A DNA stretch of 9,269 nucleotides from Candidatus Cloacimonadota bacterium. GTDB taxonomy: Bacteria; Cloacimonadota; Cloacimonadia; Cloacimonadales; TCS61. Location of the stretch: the NCBI GenBank assembly GCA_027858325.1, contig JAQICU010000050.1, positions 1 through 9,269 of the forward strand, given 5' to 3'. Shown here piece by piece: positions 1 to 5,490 of the stretch; position 1 is the stretch's first letter; each line of letters opens with the position of its first letter. The notes below the pieces were generated by a model that was given only the letters and a program-made list of their open reading frames with translations, was not told where the DNA came from and made no database searches. Position numbers and translations under genes: made by a program.

Positions 1-132
1 ATCAATTCCGGTGAAGTTGCAGGACAAACAATATTTCATCTTCATGTTCACCTAATTCCAAGAAGAAAGAATGATACTCAAAATCCAAAAGGTGGTGTTA
101 GGGGAGTTATCCCAGATAAGATGTCATACTAA
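1..132 (+). CDS. HIT-family protein, C-terminal part (cut by left window edge)
   Basis: The reading frame is open from base 1 to a TAA at 130-132 and gives the last 43 residues of a protein. The histidine triad is visible as FHLHVHLIPR at residues 16-25 of the fragment. Its pattern (H-x-H-x-H followed by two hydrophobic residues) is diagnostic of the HIT superfamily of nucleotide hydrolases and transferases, in which the middle histidine attacks the alpha-phosphate. The tail GGVRGVIPDK is, from memory, typical of stand-alone bacterial HIT proteins of the diadenosine-polyphosphate hydrolase type. The substrate cannot be read from this fragment. The next gene starts 22 bases later on the same strand, so the two are probably co-transcribed. 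The start lies outside the window. Confidence 0.9.
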   Translation: MNSGEVAGQTIFHLHVHLIPRRKNDTQNPKGGVRGVIPDKMSY

Positions 133-154
133 TATTGCCTTATAAGGAGGATTA

Positions 155-472
155 TTGCCAAGTATAACTAAAACTTTTATTGATTATTTCGATGATATTA
201 GTAATAAACTATCAGTATATTCATTAGCATTTGATCATCAAATATTTCATGAAAAAATTATCAGTAGACAGGATGAGCTAGATTGGATGACTGATATTGG
301 CTTTTTACCAATATTTAGACATTTTACAATCTCCAAAACAATAAAAGCTGAAATATCTCAATCCAAAAAGTTACTAATAGAGGAATATGATAACTGTGTT
401 CAATTACAAATAGCAAGATCCTGTAGTCCTATGAATGAGATAATTAAAAGGGAACTCAACAAAATCAGGTAA
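155..472 (+). CDS. hypothetical protein, 105 aa
   Basis: I do not recognise this protein. A strong Shine-Dalgarno sequence AAGGAGG at 144-150 precedes a TTG start at 155, with a short spacer of four bases. No in-frame ATG lies close by, so TTG is the best start. The product is a small, soluble, probably helical protein with no signal peptide or membrane segment. It has an aromatic, acidic N-terminus (FIDYFDDI) and a basic C-terminus (IKRELNKIR). It follows the HIT gene by 22 bases and precedes the 266-aa gene by 15 bases on the same strand, which suggests one transcription unit. Base composition is strikingly AT-rich compared with genes to the right. The frame is probably real because of the RBS and tight spacing; function is unknown. 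Confidence 0.7.
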   Translation: MPSITKTFIDYFDDISNKLSVYSLAFDHQIFHEKIISRQDELDWMTDIGFLPIFRHFTISKTIKAEISQSKKLLIEEYDNCVQLQIARSCSPMNEIIKRELNKIR

Positions 473-487
473 AAAGATAATTCGAAT

Positions 488-1288
488 ATGATCATAATAG
501 TCGCCAATAGGCTAAGAAGAGTAATTACAAAAAACAGAGAATTTAAAAAAATTGAAACAAATTCTCGTGAAATTCAGAAGGTAACACAGCATTTAGACAA
601 TATAATAAAATTATCCAAAGATTATCGAAAACCTAAAAAATCAACTTCTAAAATTACAGCTCTCGAAAGAGAGATTAACATAAATTTGAATGACTATGAT
701 GGGTTTCTTAAAAATGATATTCTTTCATTAATGAAATCAGTTTATTATGAGGAAAATAATTATAGGAAAATGTTAAGCTTAAGTATTCCTAATTTATTTG
801 ATCTTCATGAGATTAATCCTTTCTTCATGTTCCTTGTCTACAAAAGTATCGATAAAAGAACAATATATAGGATAAAAGAAAAGCAAGAAGCCTTCTTATT
901 TTGGAATGAGTTCAAGTTTAGTTTAGAATTATATAAGGTGATTCAAATACAGAACAAAATTAATAACCAAAATATACCAGATGATTTAAGATTTACTGAC
1001 AAAGTTACTCCGAGAGTATTATTTCAAGTAATTGAAGAAAGAGATAAAGGTAATTCGGCAAGCGAGGCTATAATAAATACCGCTGATGATTATGATTTTA
1101 ATGTTTCTGAAAGTTACATACGTGAATGGTTGGAAGAGAAAAGTGAATATTATTCAAAATTTAGAAATAGATCATATTCTTATATCGTAAAACGCATAGC
1201 CAAAGAAGATGTACTTCAGTGGTTCATGATATTGGGCAGAATGGATTACAGATTTAACGATTTGCTCGAAGAAGATAATATCGAATAA
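488..1288 (+). CDS. hypothetical protein, 266 aa, possible C-terminal HTH
   Basis: I do not recognise this protein. The ATG at 488 follows the previous stop by 15 bases; no good Shine-Dalgarno is visible, so translation may depend on coupling to the upstream gene. The N-terminal ~65 residues are strongly basic and helical (many K and R, e.g. NRLRRVITKNREFKK). The middle (residues ~80-160) is rich in aromatics and leucines. Around residues 190-225 there is a pattern of the kind SASEAIINTADDYDFNVSES followed by YIREWL, which could be a small helix-turn-helix. The C-terminus is acidic (DLLEEDNIE). No catalytic motif, signal peptide or transmembrane helix is evident. It is the last gene of the left unit and is followed by a clear terminator at 1320-1346. 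Low GC and lack of recognisable homology suggest accessory DNA. Confidence 0.75.
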   Translation: MIIIVANRLRRVITKNREFKKIETNSREIQKVTQHLDNIIKLSKDYRKPKKSTSKITALEREININLNDYDGFLKNDILSLMKSVYYEENNYRKMLSLSIPNLFDLHEINPFFMFLVYKSIDKRTIYRIKEKQEAFLFWNEFKFSLELYKVIQIQNKINNQNIPDDLRFTDKVTPRVLFQVIEERDKGNSASEAIINTADDYDFNVSESYIREWLEEKSEYYSKFRNRSYSYIVKRIAKEDVLQWFMILGRMDYRFNDLLEEDNIE

Positions 1289-1319
1289 ATATACCACTTG
1301 TTTCTTATTTTGAATGTCT

Positions 1320-1346
1320 AAAACAGTCAATTTTGACTGTTTTTTT
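1320..1346 (+). terminator. intrinsic terminator of the left gene cluster
   Basis: Stem AAAACAGTCA (1320-1329) pairs perfectly with TGACTGTTTT (1334-1343) around a 4-base loop, and the run of T extends to 1346. This is a classic rho-independent terminator, 31 bases after the stop of the 266-aa gene. Because the A run at the 5' side mirrors the T run, it could also act in the reverse direction. Confidence 0.88.
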
Positions 1347-1423
1347 ATTAATATACAAAAAAACACATAAATCATTCTATAACAAAGACATATCGGTTCC
1401 CGCAAAAATGCTTATCTTACGTT

Positions 1424-1452
1424 TTGACTTTTGATTTCCTGAAAAATAAAAT
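1424..1452 (+). promoter_or_regulatory. sigma-70-type promoter of the mobile-element operon
   Basis: TTGACT (1424-1429, one mismatch to TTGACA) and TAAAAT (1447-1452, one mismatch to TATAAT) are separated by exactly 17 bases. Transcription would start near 1459, giving a leader of about 80 bases before the ATG at 1541. The start point falls at the edge of the palindrome at 1460-1471. Confidence 0.75.
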
Positions 1453-1459
1453 TGTCACA

Positions 1460-1471
1460 TGTTAATTAACA
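1460..1471. promoter_or_regulatory. palindromic operator candidate at the transcription start
   Basis: TGTTAATTAACA is a perfect 12-base palindrome that begins at the predicted transcription start of the element promoter. A dimeric repressor bound here would block initiation. The element encodes two HTH proteins (1541-1885 and 3828-4145), either of which could be the ligand; that link is inference. Confidence 0.45.
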
Positions 1472-1500
1472 CACCTGAAAATAGAGAAGTTATTCAGGTG
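1472..1500 (+). repeat. inverted repeat in the leader (8-bp stem, 13-base loop)
   Basis: CACCTGAA (1472-1479) is the exact reverse complement of TTCAGGTG (1493-1500). It could form an RNA hairpin in the leader or be a DNA site for an HTH dimer or for the recombinase. No T run follows, so it is not a normal terminator. Confidence 0.6.
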
Positions 1501-1505
1501 GCATT

Positions 1506-1535
1506 GAGGACCGGTCCTCCAACATTAATGGAGGA
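1506..1535 (+). promoter_or_regulatory. competing hairpins over the ribosome binding site of the first element gene
   Basis: GAGGACCGGTCCTC (1506-1519) is a perfect 14-base palindrome and can fold as a 5-bp hairpin with a CCGG loop. Its right arm contains TCCTCC (1515-1520), which is the exact complement of GGAGGA (1530-1535), the Shine-Dalgarno region of the gene starting at 1541. The two pairings exclude each other. When TCCTCC pairs with GGAGGA the RBS is buried; when the palindrome folds the RBS is free. Alternatively the palindrome may simply be a DNA operator. Confidence 0.5.
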
Positions 1536-1540
1536 AAACA

Positions 1541-1885
1541 ATGGTTAAGAAATCAGGTGATGAAGTTCTGTCAAGAATTTCATCACAGTTGGAAAACGTC
1601 CAAAATCAGTTGGATGAATTGGTGAAGAAAGTAGAGAGAGGTAAAGAGGGTCAGAAAGAGTACCTGACCATGAAGGAATTTGCGAAATTAGCGGGAATCC
1701 CTCTCTCAACGGGGTATCAAATTTCTTCGAAAAATTTGCTTCCAAAGTATCGTTTTGGAAAACGCGTACTTTTTAAGCGAGTTGATGTTATTGCCTATAT
1801 TGAAAAATTCCGTATTGCCTCAGAATCAGAGATCCACAGTAGGGCTATCAATAGTCTTACTAATGGTGGTCATCATGATGCTTAA
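1541..1885 (+). CDS. excisionase/MerR-type helix-turn-helix protein, 114 aa
   Basis: A small DNA-binding protein of the helix-turn-helix_17 / excisionase class. Residues ~8-35 (LSRISSQLENVQNQLDELVK) form a likely coiled coil for dimerisation. Residues 41-66 (YLTMKEFAKLAGIPLSTGYQ and following) form the winged-helix HTH that begins with the typical 'LTxxEFAxLAGI' pattern. Residues 68-80 (PKYRFGKRVLFKR) match the wing, followed by the usual VDVIAYIEK helix. The ATG at 1541 has a Shine-Dalgarno GGAGG at 1530-1534. It is the first gene of the element operon and its 3' end overlaps the integrase start by 11 bases, an arrangement seen in xis-int pairs. It probably directs excision and may also regulate the operon. 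The N-terminal coiled coil is an addition to the minimal excisionase fold. Family assignment is firm; its role as an excisionase rather than a plain regulator is inferred from context. Confidence 0.85.
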   Translation: MVKKSGDEVLSRISSQLENVQNQLDELVKKVERGKEGQKEYLTMKEFAKLAGIPLSTGYQISSKNLLPKYRFGKRVLFKRVDVIAYIEKFRIASESEIHSRAINSLTNGGHHDA

Positions 1886-3470
1886 TACTCGGAATATAAG
1901 AGATAACCAAATACTGAATGTAGCAGATGTAGTGAAATTAGGCAATAATGAAAAGAATATCCGGAGGGCAATTCATGATGAATTGCCTTTATTATGGGAT
2001 AGTCCTGCACTTATGCTTGGATTTGACTTAAAGCAATACGATAAAGAACTCAAGAAAAGTTCTAAGCAAGATTGTAGCGAATATAATGCCTTTCACTGTG
2101 ACTGTTCCAAGAAACCAATTTTAATTGATCTAAAAGACATCACGGAAAAGAAAACGGGTAAAACTTACCGGGGTAAAGTACAGCTAATATTAACAGCAAA
2201 GTGTCCAAGGTGCGGTAAGAAGATGGTGAAATTTGCCATTCAGACACCTGTAGGTGTAGAGACTAATATAATAACTACAACAACTATGGTAGAGCCTAAA
2301 ATAACAAAGAATAGGAACATCAAGAAAATGGTAATTAGACCTGCAGGTGAAAACGCTAAGATCCTGTATAGGTTTTATTACAAATATTGTCTTCACATTA
2401 AAGGTTATACATCTGCAACTCTATCTAAAATTGAGAAGGCGGTCTCTCATTTCATAACAAGTTCCAATAATTGTGACTTTAAATCTGTCACACTTGATAC
2501 AGCTATCGAATTCAAGGAGTATTTGAAAGGACTGACATACAGGGGAGAAAAAATATCATTATCTTCAGTTAGTGAATATCTCCATTATGTTCAGATAATG
2601 TTTATCTATTTAATGGATAGACCGGGATTTAAGAAGAAGATCAATTTCGAGTTGATCGAGTGTTTCAATTTGTCTTTAAAAGAAGCAAATGCTCTTAAAA
2701 CCGGAAAAGGTCATACTGTAAAATATCCTTCCTATGACGTGATTCTTGAGATTGTTAAATCGATTGGATCAGCTACAATTGTAAAAAGATCTAAACAAGC
2801 AATGATCTCGTTTCTTGCTCTTTCCGGAGTGAGAAGAGCGTCATTGGTGAAGCTGAGAATGTGCGACTGGGATCCACATGAGTCCAGGCTTACATTACAA
2901 CTTGAATATAATAATCCCAAATTTGGCAACTACACTGAAATTACTGTAGTTCCTCTGAATGAACAATTGTTTAAGATTTTTTCAGATTATTATTCAGAAC
3001 TCGTTTCTTTAGGATACAAGGATCATGACCCGATTTTTCCCAGATCTAAACCGAGAAAAGTGGGAAATGATCTCTGTTTCGTAGAGTCTGTTGAGCTATC
3101 GAAAGAGTTCATGTCAAAGTATAATGTATCTAAGATCGTGAAAAAGATTTGTACAGAAGCCGGATTTCCGGGATACAGTGCTCATAAATTTAGACATAGT
3201 TACACTAAGGCAATGAAGAGTAGGATGCCTTTGATGGATCTTTGGGTAGCTCTTATGAAAAATATGGGCCAAAAATCACTAAATCTTAGTGGGTTCCACT
3301 ACGGCTCAATGAGTTGGGAAGAACAGCATCAGATCATTATGGATCACTTCTCGAAAAAGCCCGATGAGATTCCGGATAACGTTGATCCTAAGAGATGGAA
3401 AGAATTCTTAAAATATGTAGAGTTCGATGAATACAAAAAAAATGGAGATAAAAATGAAAAATGTAAATAA
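1875..3470 (+). CDS. tyrosine recombinase (integrase) with cysteine-rich N-terminus, ~531 aa
   Basis: Site-specific DNA recombinase of the phage-integrase family, which cuts and rejoins DNA through a 3'-phosphotyrosine link. With start ATG at 1875 (tandem ATG at 1878; GGTGG at 1865-1869 is the likely RBS), catalytic residues are R320 in SGVRRASL, a probable K349, H437 and R440 in HKFRH, and nucleophile Y476 in GFHYG. The position normally held by the third histidine (usually 'GH') is glutamine, Q466 in NMGQKSL. Residues ~159-260 form the helical core-binding domain. The N-terminal ~150 residues are unusual: HCDC (C75, C77) and CPRCG (C110, C113) look like a zinc ribbon. The protein is longer than the usual 350-450 aa for this reason. 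The open frame extends upstream to 1755, but that would bury most of the upstream gene, so the start near 1875 is preferred. The 3' end overlaps the next gene by 17 bases. Confidence 0.93.
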   Translation: MMLNTRNIRDNQILNVADVVKLGNNEKNIRRAIHDELPLLWDSPALMLGFDLKQYDKELKKSSKQDCSEYNAFHCDCSKKPILIDLKDITEKKTGKTYRGKVQLILTAKCPRCGKKMVKFAIQTPVGVETNIITTTTMVEPKITKNRNIKKMVIRPAGENAKILYRFYYKYCLHIKGYTSATLSKIEKAVSHFITSSNNCDFKSVTLDTAIEFKEYLKGLTYRGEKISLSSVSEYLHYVQIMFIYLMDRPGFKKKINFELIECFNLSLKEANALKTGKGHTVKYPSYDVILEIVKSIGSATIVKRSKQAMISFLALSGVRRASLVKLRMCDWDPHESRLTLQLEYNNPKFGNYTEITVVPLNEQLFKIFSDYYSELVSLGYKDHDPIFPRSKPRKVGNDLCFVESVELSKEFMSKYNVSKIVKKICTEAGFPGYSAHKFRHSYTKAMKSRMPLMDLWVALMKNMGQKSLNLSGFHYGSMSWEEQHQIIMDHFSKKPDEIPDNVDPKRWKEFLKYVEFDEYKKNGDKNEKCK

Positions 3471-3825
3471 GAAAGAAATTACGTGTAAAAAGATATCCGG
3501 TTTTGATCCAGTTCTTACGGCTAACAATAATCAAATGTTTGTTATCAATGCTATAAGTTCTTTAGATTATGATACTATCAGATTGATAGTGCTAGCAAAA
3601 GCAATGCTGCTTAATCGTCAACTTCGGGAAGGAAATCGTGGGATACTCCGCAAACAGGGATCAGAAGCTACTTTAAATATACTAATAGATGGATGCGATT
3701 ACCTATTAGAATCTGCAGAAAAATTAGATAATCAAGATACACTAAATGGATTTAACACAGCAATTAAAGCTATAAGAGCAATGGCTAATATGTTTCTTTT
3801 AGATATCCACCAGAAGGAGAAGTGA
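3454..3825 (+). CDS. hypothetical protein of the mobile element, 123 aa
   Basis: I do not recognise this protein. The preferred start is the ATG at 3454 because GGAGA at 3444-3448 sits five bases upstream; in-frame ATGs at 3427 and 3442 lack this. The gene overlaps the end of the integrase by 17 bases, so translation is probably coupled. The product is small, soluble and mostly helical from residue ~25 on, with a leucine/isoleucine-rich helix (TIRLIVLAKAMLLNRQLREG, residues 41-60) and a second helical pair around residues 73-118. There is no HTH, signal peptide or catalytic motif. The basic N-terminus (KNVNKKEITCKK) might touch nucleic acid. Its position between int and a HTH gene in the element suggests an accessory or regulatory partner, but this is context only. 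Confidence 0.75.
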   Translation: MKNVNKKEITCKKISGFDPVLTANNNQMFVINAISSLDYDTIRLIVLAKAMLLNRQLREGNRGILRKQGSEATLNILIDGCDYLLESAEKLDNQDTLNGFNTAIKAIRAMANMFLLDIHQKEK

Positions 3826-3827
3826 TT

Positions 3828-4145
3828 ATGAATTATAAAATAAGTGAGATGAATCCGATAGAAGCGATCCGGATGAATGAACGTATCAGTCAGACTGATT
3901 TCTCAGTGAAATTAGGCTATCCAAATAAGCATCAATACATTTACCACGTGCGTAATTTTACACTCGACATCATCCAGAAAATCAATGCGATCTATGAACG
4001 TGATATAACAATGGATATTATTAACCATTTAAAATGTGAGATTAGAAGCCTTAAGAAGCAGAATAAGGTCATCAAGAAGGAACTGGATAAAACCAGATCA
4101 AATGATAATGATAAGAGCATAAACTCAATGATGGATAAGCTCTAA
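3828..4145 (+). CDS. small HTH-like protein with C-terminal coiled coil, 105 aa
   Basis: Starts at ATG 3828, eight bases after AAGGAG (3814-3819) and two bases after the previous stop; a GTG at 3822 is in frame but too close to the RBS. Residues ~11-45 (IEAIRMNERISQTDFSVKLG then YPNKHQYIYHVRN) resemble a XRE-type helix-turn-helix: 'IRMNERISQTDFSVKLGY' fits helices 1-3 of that fold, with the usual 'Q-x-x-F/L-A' turn as QTDFSVKLG. Residues ~64-90 are strongly charged and heptad-like (INHLKCEIRSLKKQNKVIKK), suggesting a dimerising coiled coil. It probably binds DNA as the regulator of the element or at an origin upstream of the ATPase gene. The HTH assignment is moderate; no database comparison was possible. 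Confidence 0.72.
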   Translation: MNYKISEMNPIEAIRMNERISQTDFSVKLGYPNKHQYIYHVRNFTLDIIQKINAIYERDITMDIINHLKCEIRSLKKQNKVIKKELDKTRSNDNDKSINSMMDKL

Positions 4146-4158
4146 TAGAGAAACAATC

Positions 4159-4178
4159 TGGGTCGCTGCGGCGGCCCA
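4159..4178 (+). repeat. GC-rich hairpin between the HTH gene and the ATPase gene
   Basis: TGGGTCGC (4159-4166) pairs with GCGGCCCA (4171-4178) around a TGCG loop, giving an 8-bp stem with one G-T pair. It is the only GC-rich patch in the 50-base gap. No T run follows, and the RBS of the next gene (GGAG at 4187-4190) comes nine bases later. It may stabilise or separate the two halves of the mRNA, or damp downstream expression. Confidence 0.6.
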
Positions 4179-4195
4179 ATGTTAAAGGAGAGAAT

Positions 4196-5419
4196 ATGGA
4201 ATTAGAAATAATGATAAATAAGATTATTGATAACAAATTAGATCTAGATCACAATGAATTGAATGATTTTTACCGCTGCTATATCGACACTTTCAATAAT
4301 TGTTCTGAAGCATCTGCAAAGTTCATACTTACTGTGTTATTTGCATCGATCGGGTCAGCTATATCCCTTTCACGTTGGATAGTGTGGGGAACCAAGAGAA
4401 TGTTCGCCAATTTCTGGGTGATAATTTTAGGTGAGAGTACACGAAGCAGAAAAACAACATCGCTTGATATTGGTTTGAAGATGGTGAAAAAACGTAATGA
4501 TGATATTCAGGGCAGAAATTTCCTACTGCCATCCCGTTCATCAATGTCGTCATTATTGGAAATTCTCGAGTATGAGAAATATGGGGTGATCGAGCACTCA
4601 GAACTAGCCACATTTTTAGAACTGCTGAAAAAAGGATTCAACTGTGATATGAAATCCTTACTTACATCGTTTTTTGATGTTCCTGAGTCTTATAAAGTAA
4701 ATTTCATCACCAAAGATGATACTAATCTTGAATATCCGATCTTTAGTATTGCAACAGCCTCTACTCCTGTCTGGTTAAAGCACAATCTTCATAAAGGAGA
4801 TGCAACTTCCGGTTTTCTGGCACGATTTCTCTTTGCTTTCCAGAACAGAAAGACAAGATCCATTCCCATACCAAAGAAACCGGATGCAAATAAGATAGAA
4901 TTGCTTTATAAAGTTTTTGTAAAGCTTTATGAACTGGAACCTGAAGAGATCATATTTGATGAGAAGTTTGAAACAGTCTATTCGGAGTTTTATCATGAGA
5001 GTGATAAACTGATCGAGGAACTATCAGTTGATAATGCCATGAAATCGATCTTCAGCCGCTTGCAGACAGATTATTTTTTGAAATTCACCATCCTGGAGTG
5101 CGTACTTGCCGGCAAAACAACAGCATCAAAAGATGAAGCCCTGAGGGCTAAGTATCTGGTTGCTTTCTATATGGCCCAGGCAATGGCCACTATTAAAAAT
5201 ATATCTCCTGATGAGCAAATGGAGCTTGAAACGAAGCTTCTGAAGTTCATCAGAAATAAGAAAGAGGTTACCAGTACTGAGATCCACAGACACTTTAATA
5301 ATCATTTGTCAGCACAGAAAATAAACTCAGTTCTAGGATCCTTGATCAAAGCGGGTCTGATTGTTAAGGACAGATCGACCAGAATACGGAATGTAGATAT
5401 CTATAAACCGAATTCTTAA
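4196..5419 (+). CDS. DUF3987-like P-loop ATPase (putative replication helicase/primase-associated), 407 aa
   Basis: The ATG at 4196 follows GGAG (4187-4190). Residues 79-88, GESTRSRKTT, form a Walker A-like loop after a hydrophobic strand (FWVIIL); the residue before the lysine is R rather than G. Residues 129-141 (YGVIEHSELATFL) fit a Walker B strand with acidic residues E133/E136. Residues 205-213 (SGFLARFLF) supply a conserved arginine (R210), as in DUF3987 proteins of plasmids, integrative elements and satellites. Residues ~340-405 look like a C-terminal winged helix (KKEVTSTEIHRHFNN, LGSLIKAGLIV). Members of this group are often found beside or fused to primases, so a role in replicating the excised element is likely; none is fused here. 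The enzyme is cytoplasmic with no signal peptide. It ends the operon, just before the hairpin at 5423-5490. Assignment rests on motif memory, not a search. Confidence 0.72.
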   Translation: MELEIMINKIIDNKLDLDHNELNDFYRCYIDTFNNCSEASAKFILTVLFASIGSAISLSRWIVWGTKRMFANFWVIILGESTRSRKTTSLDIGLKMVKKRNDDIQGRNFLLPSRSSMSSLLEILEYEKYGVIEHSELATFLELLKKGFNCDMKSLLTSFFDVPESYKVNFITKDDTNLEYPIFSIATASTPVWLKHNLHKGDATSGFLARFLFAFQNRKTRSIPIPKKPDANKIELLYKVFVKLYELEPEEIIFDEKFETVYSEFYHESDKLIEELSVDNAMKSIFSRLQTDYFLKFTILECVLAGKTTASKDEALRAKYLVAFYMAQAMATIKNISPDEQMELETKLLKFIRNKKEVTSTEIHRHFNNHLSAQKINSVLGSLIKAGLIVKDRSTRIRNVDIYKPNS

Positions 5420-5422
5420 AGA

Positions 5423-5490
5423 TTCGCAATTACTGCGAACCCACATCTCCTTTTCTGATAGGGAGATGTGGGTAAATTCTCAATTCGCAG
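5423..5490 (+). terminator. nested hairpin structure at the end of the element operon
   Basis: A 12-bp perfect stem, ACCCACATCTCC (5439-5450) with GGAGATGTGGGT (5462-5473), has an 11-base loop. It is flanked by TTCGCA (5423-5428), TGCGAA (5434-5439) and a second TTCGCA (5484-5489, extended to TTCGCAG). The middle TGCGAA can pair with either neighbour: as a small hairpin on the left or as an outer stem closing around the large hairpin. It starts three bases after the ATPase stop. There is no T run, so it may be a non-canonical terminator, an mRNA 3' stabiliser, or DNA sites near the element end. Confidence 0.55.

Noticed and set aside
155..1288. Toxin-antitoxin pair
   Set aside because: The two genes have small-large order and tight spacing, but neither shows a known toxin fold or antitoxin DNA-binding motif, and the larger is much longer than usual.
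1172..1405. Minus-strand 77-codon frame spanning the terminator
   Set aside because: It overlaps the 3' end of the 266-aa gene and reads through the terminator hairpin; composition is just AT-rich DNA.
1420..1453. Shared word TTTGACTTT between the left leader and the IS remnant as an attachment repeat
   Set aside because: The left copy is part of the predicted promoter and the right copy codes for transposase residues, so the match is best taken as chance.
1755..1874. Upstream extension of the integrase frame
   Set aside because: The frame is open to an ATG at 1755 but would overlap the excisionase-type gene by 131 bases; the extra 40 residues look unlike a recombinase N-terminus. The tandem ATG at 1875/1878 after GGTGG is a better start.
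3427..3453. Earlier starts at 3427 and 3442 for the 123-aa gene
   Set aside because: Neither has a Shine-Dalgarno sequence, while the ATG at 3454 follows GGAGA at the right distance.
3822..3827. GTG start at 3822 for the 105-aa HTH gene
   Set aside because: It lies only two bases from the RBS and overlaps the previous stop codon; the ATG at 3828 has ideal spacing.
4359..4996. Two minus-strand open frames inside the ATPase gene
   Set aside because: They show no recognisable protein features and run opposite to a gene with P-loop motifs.
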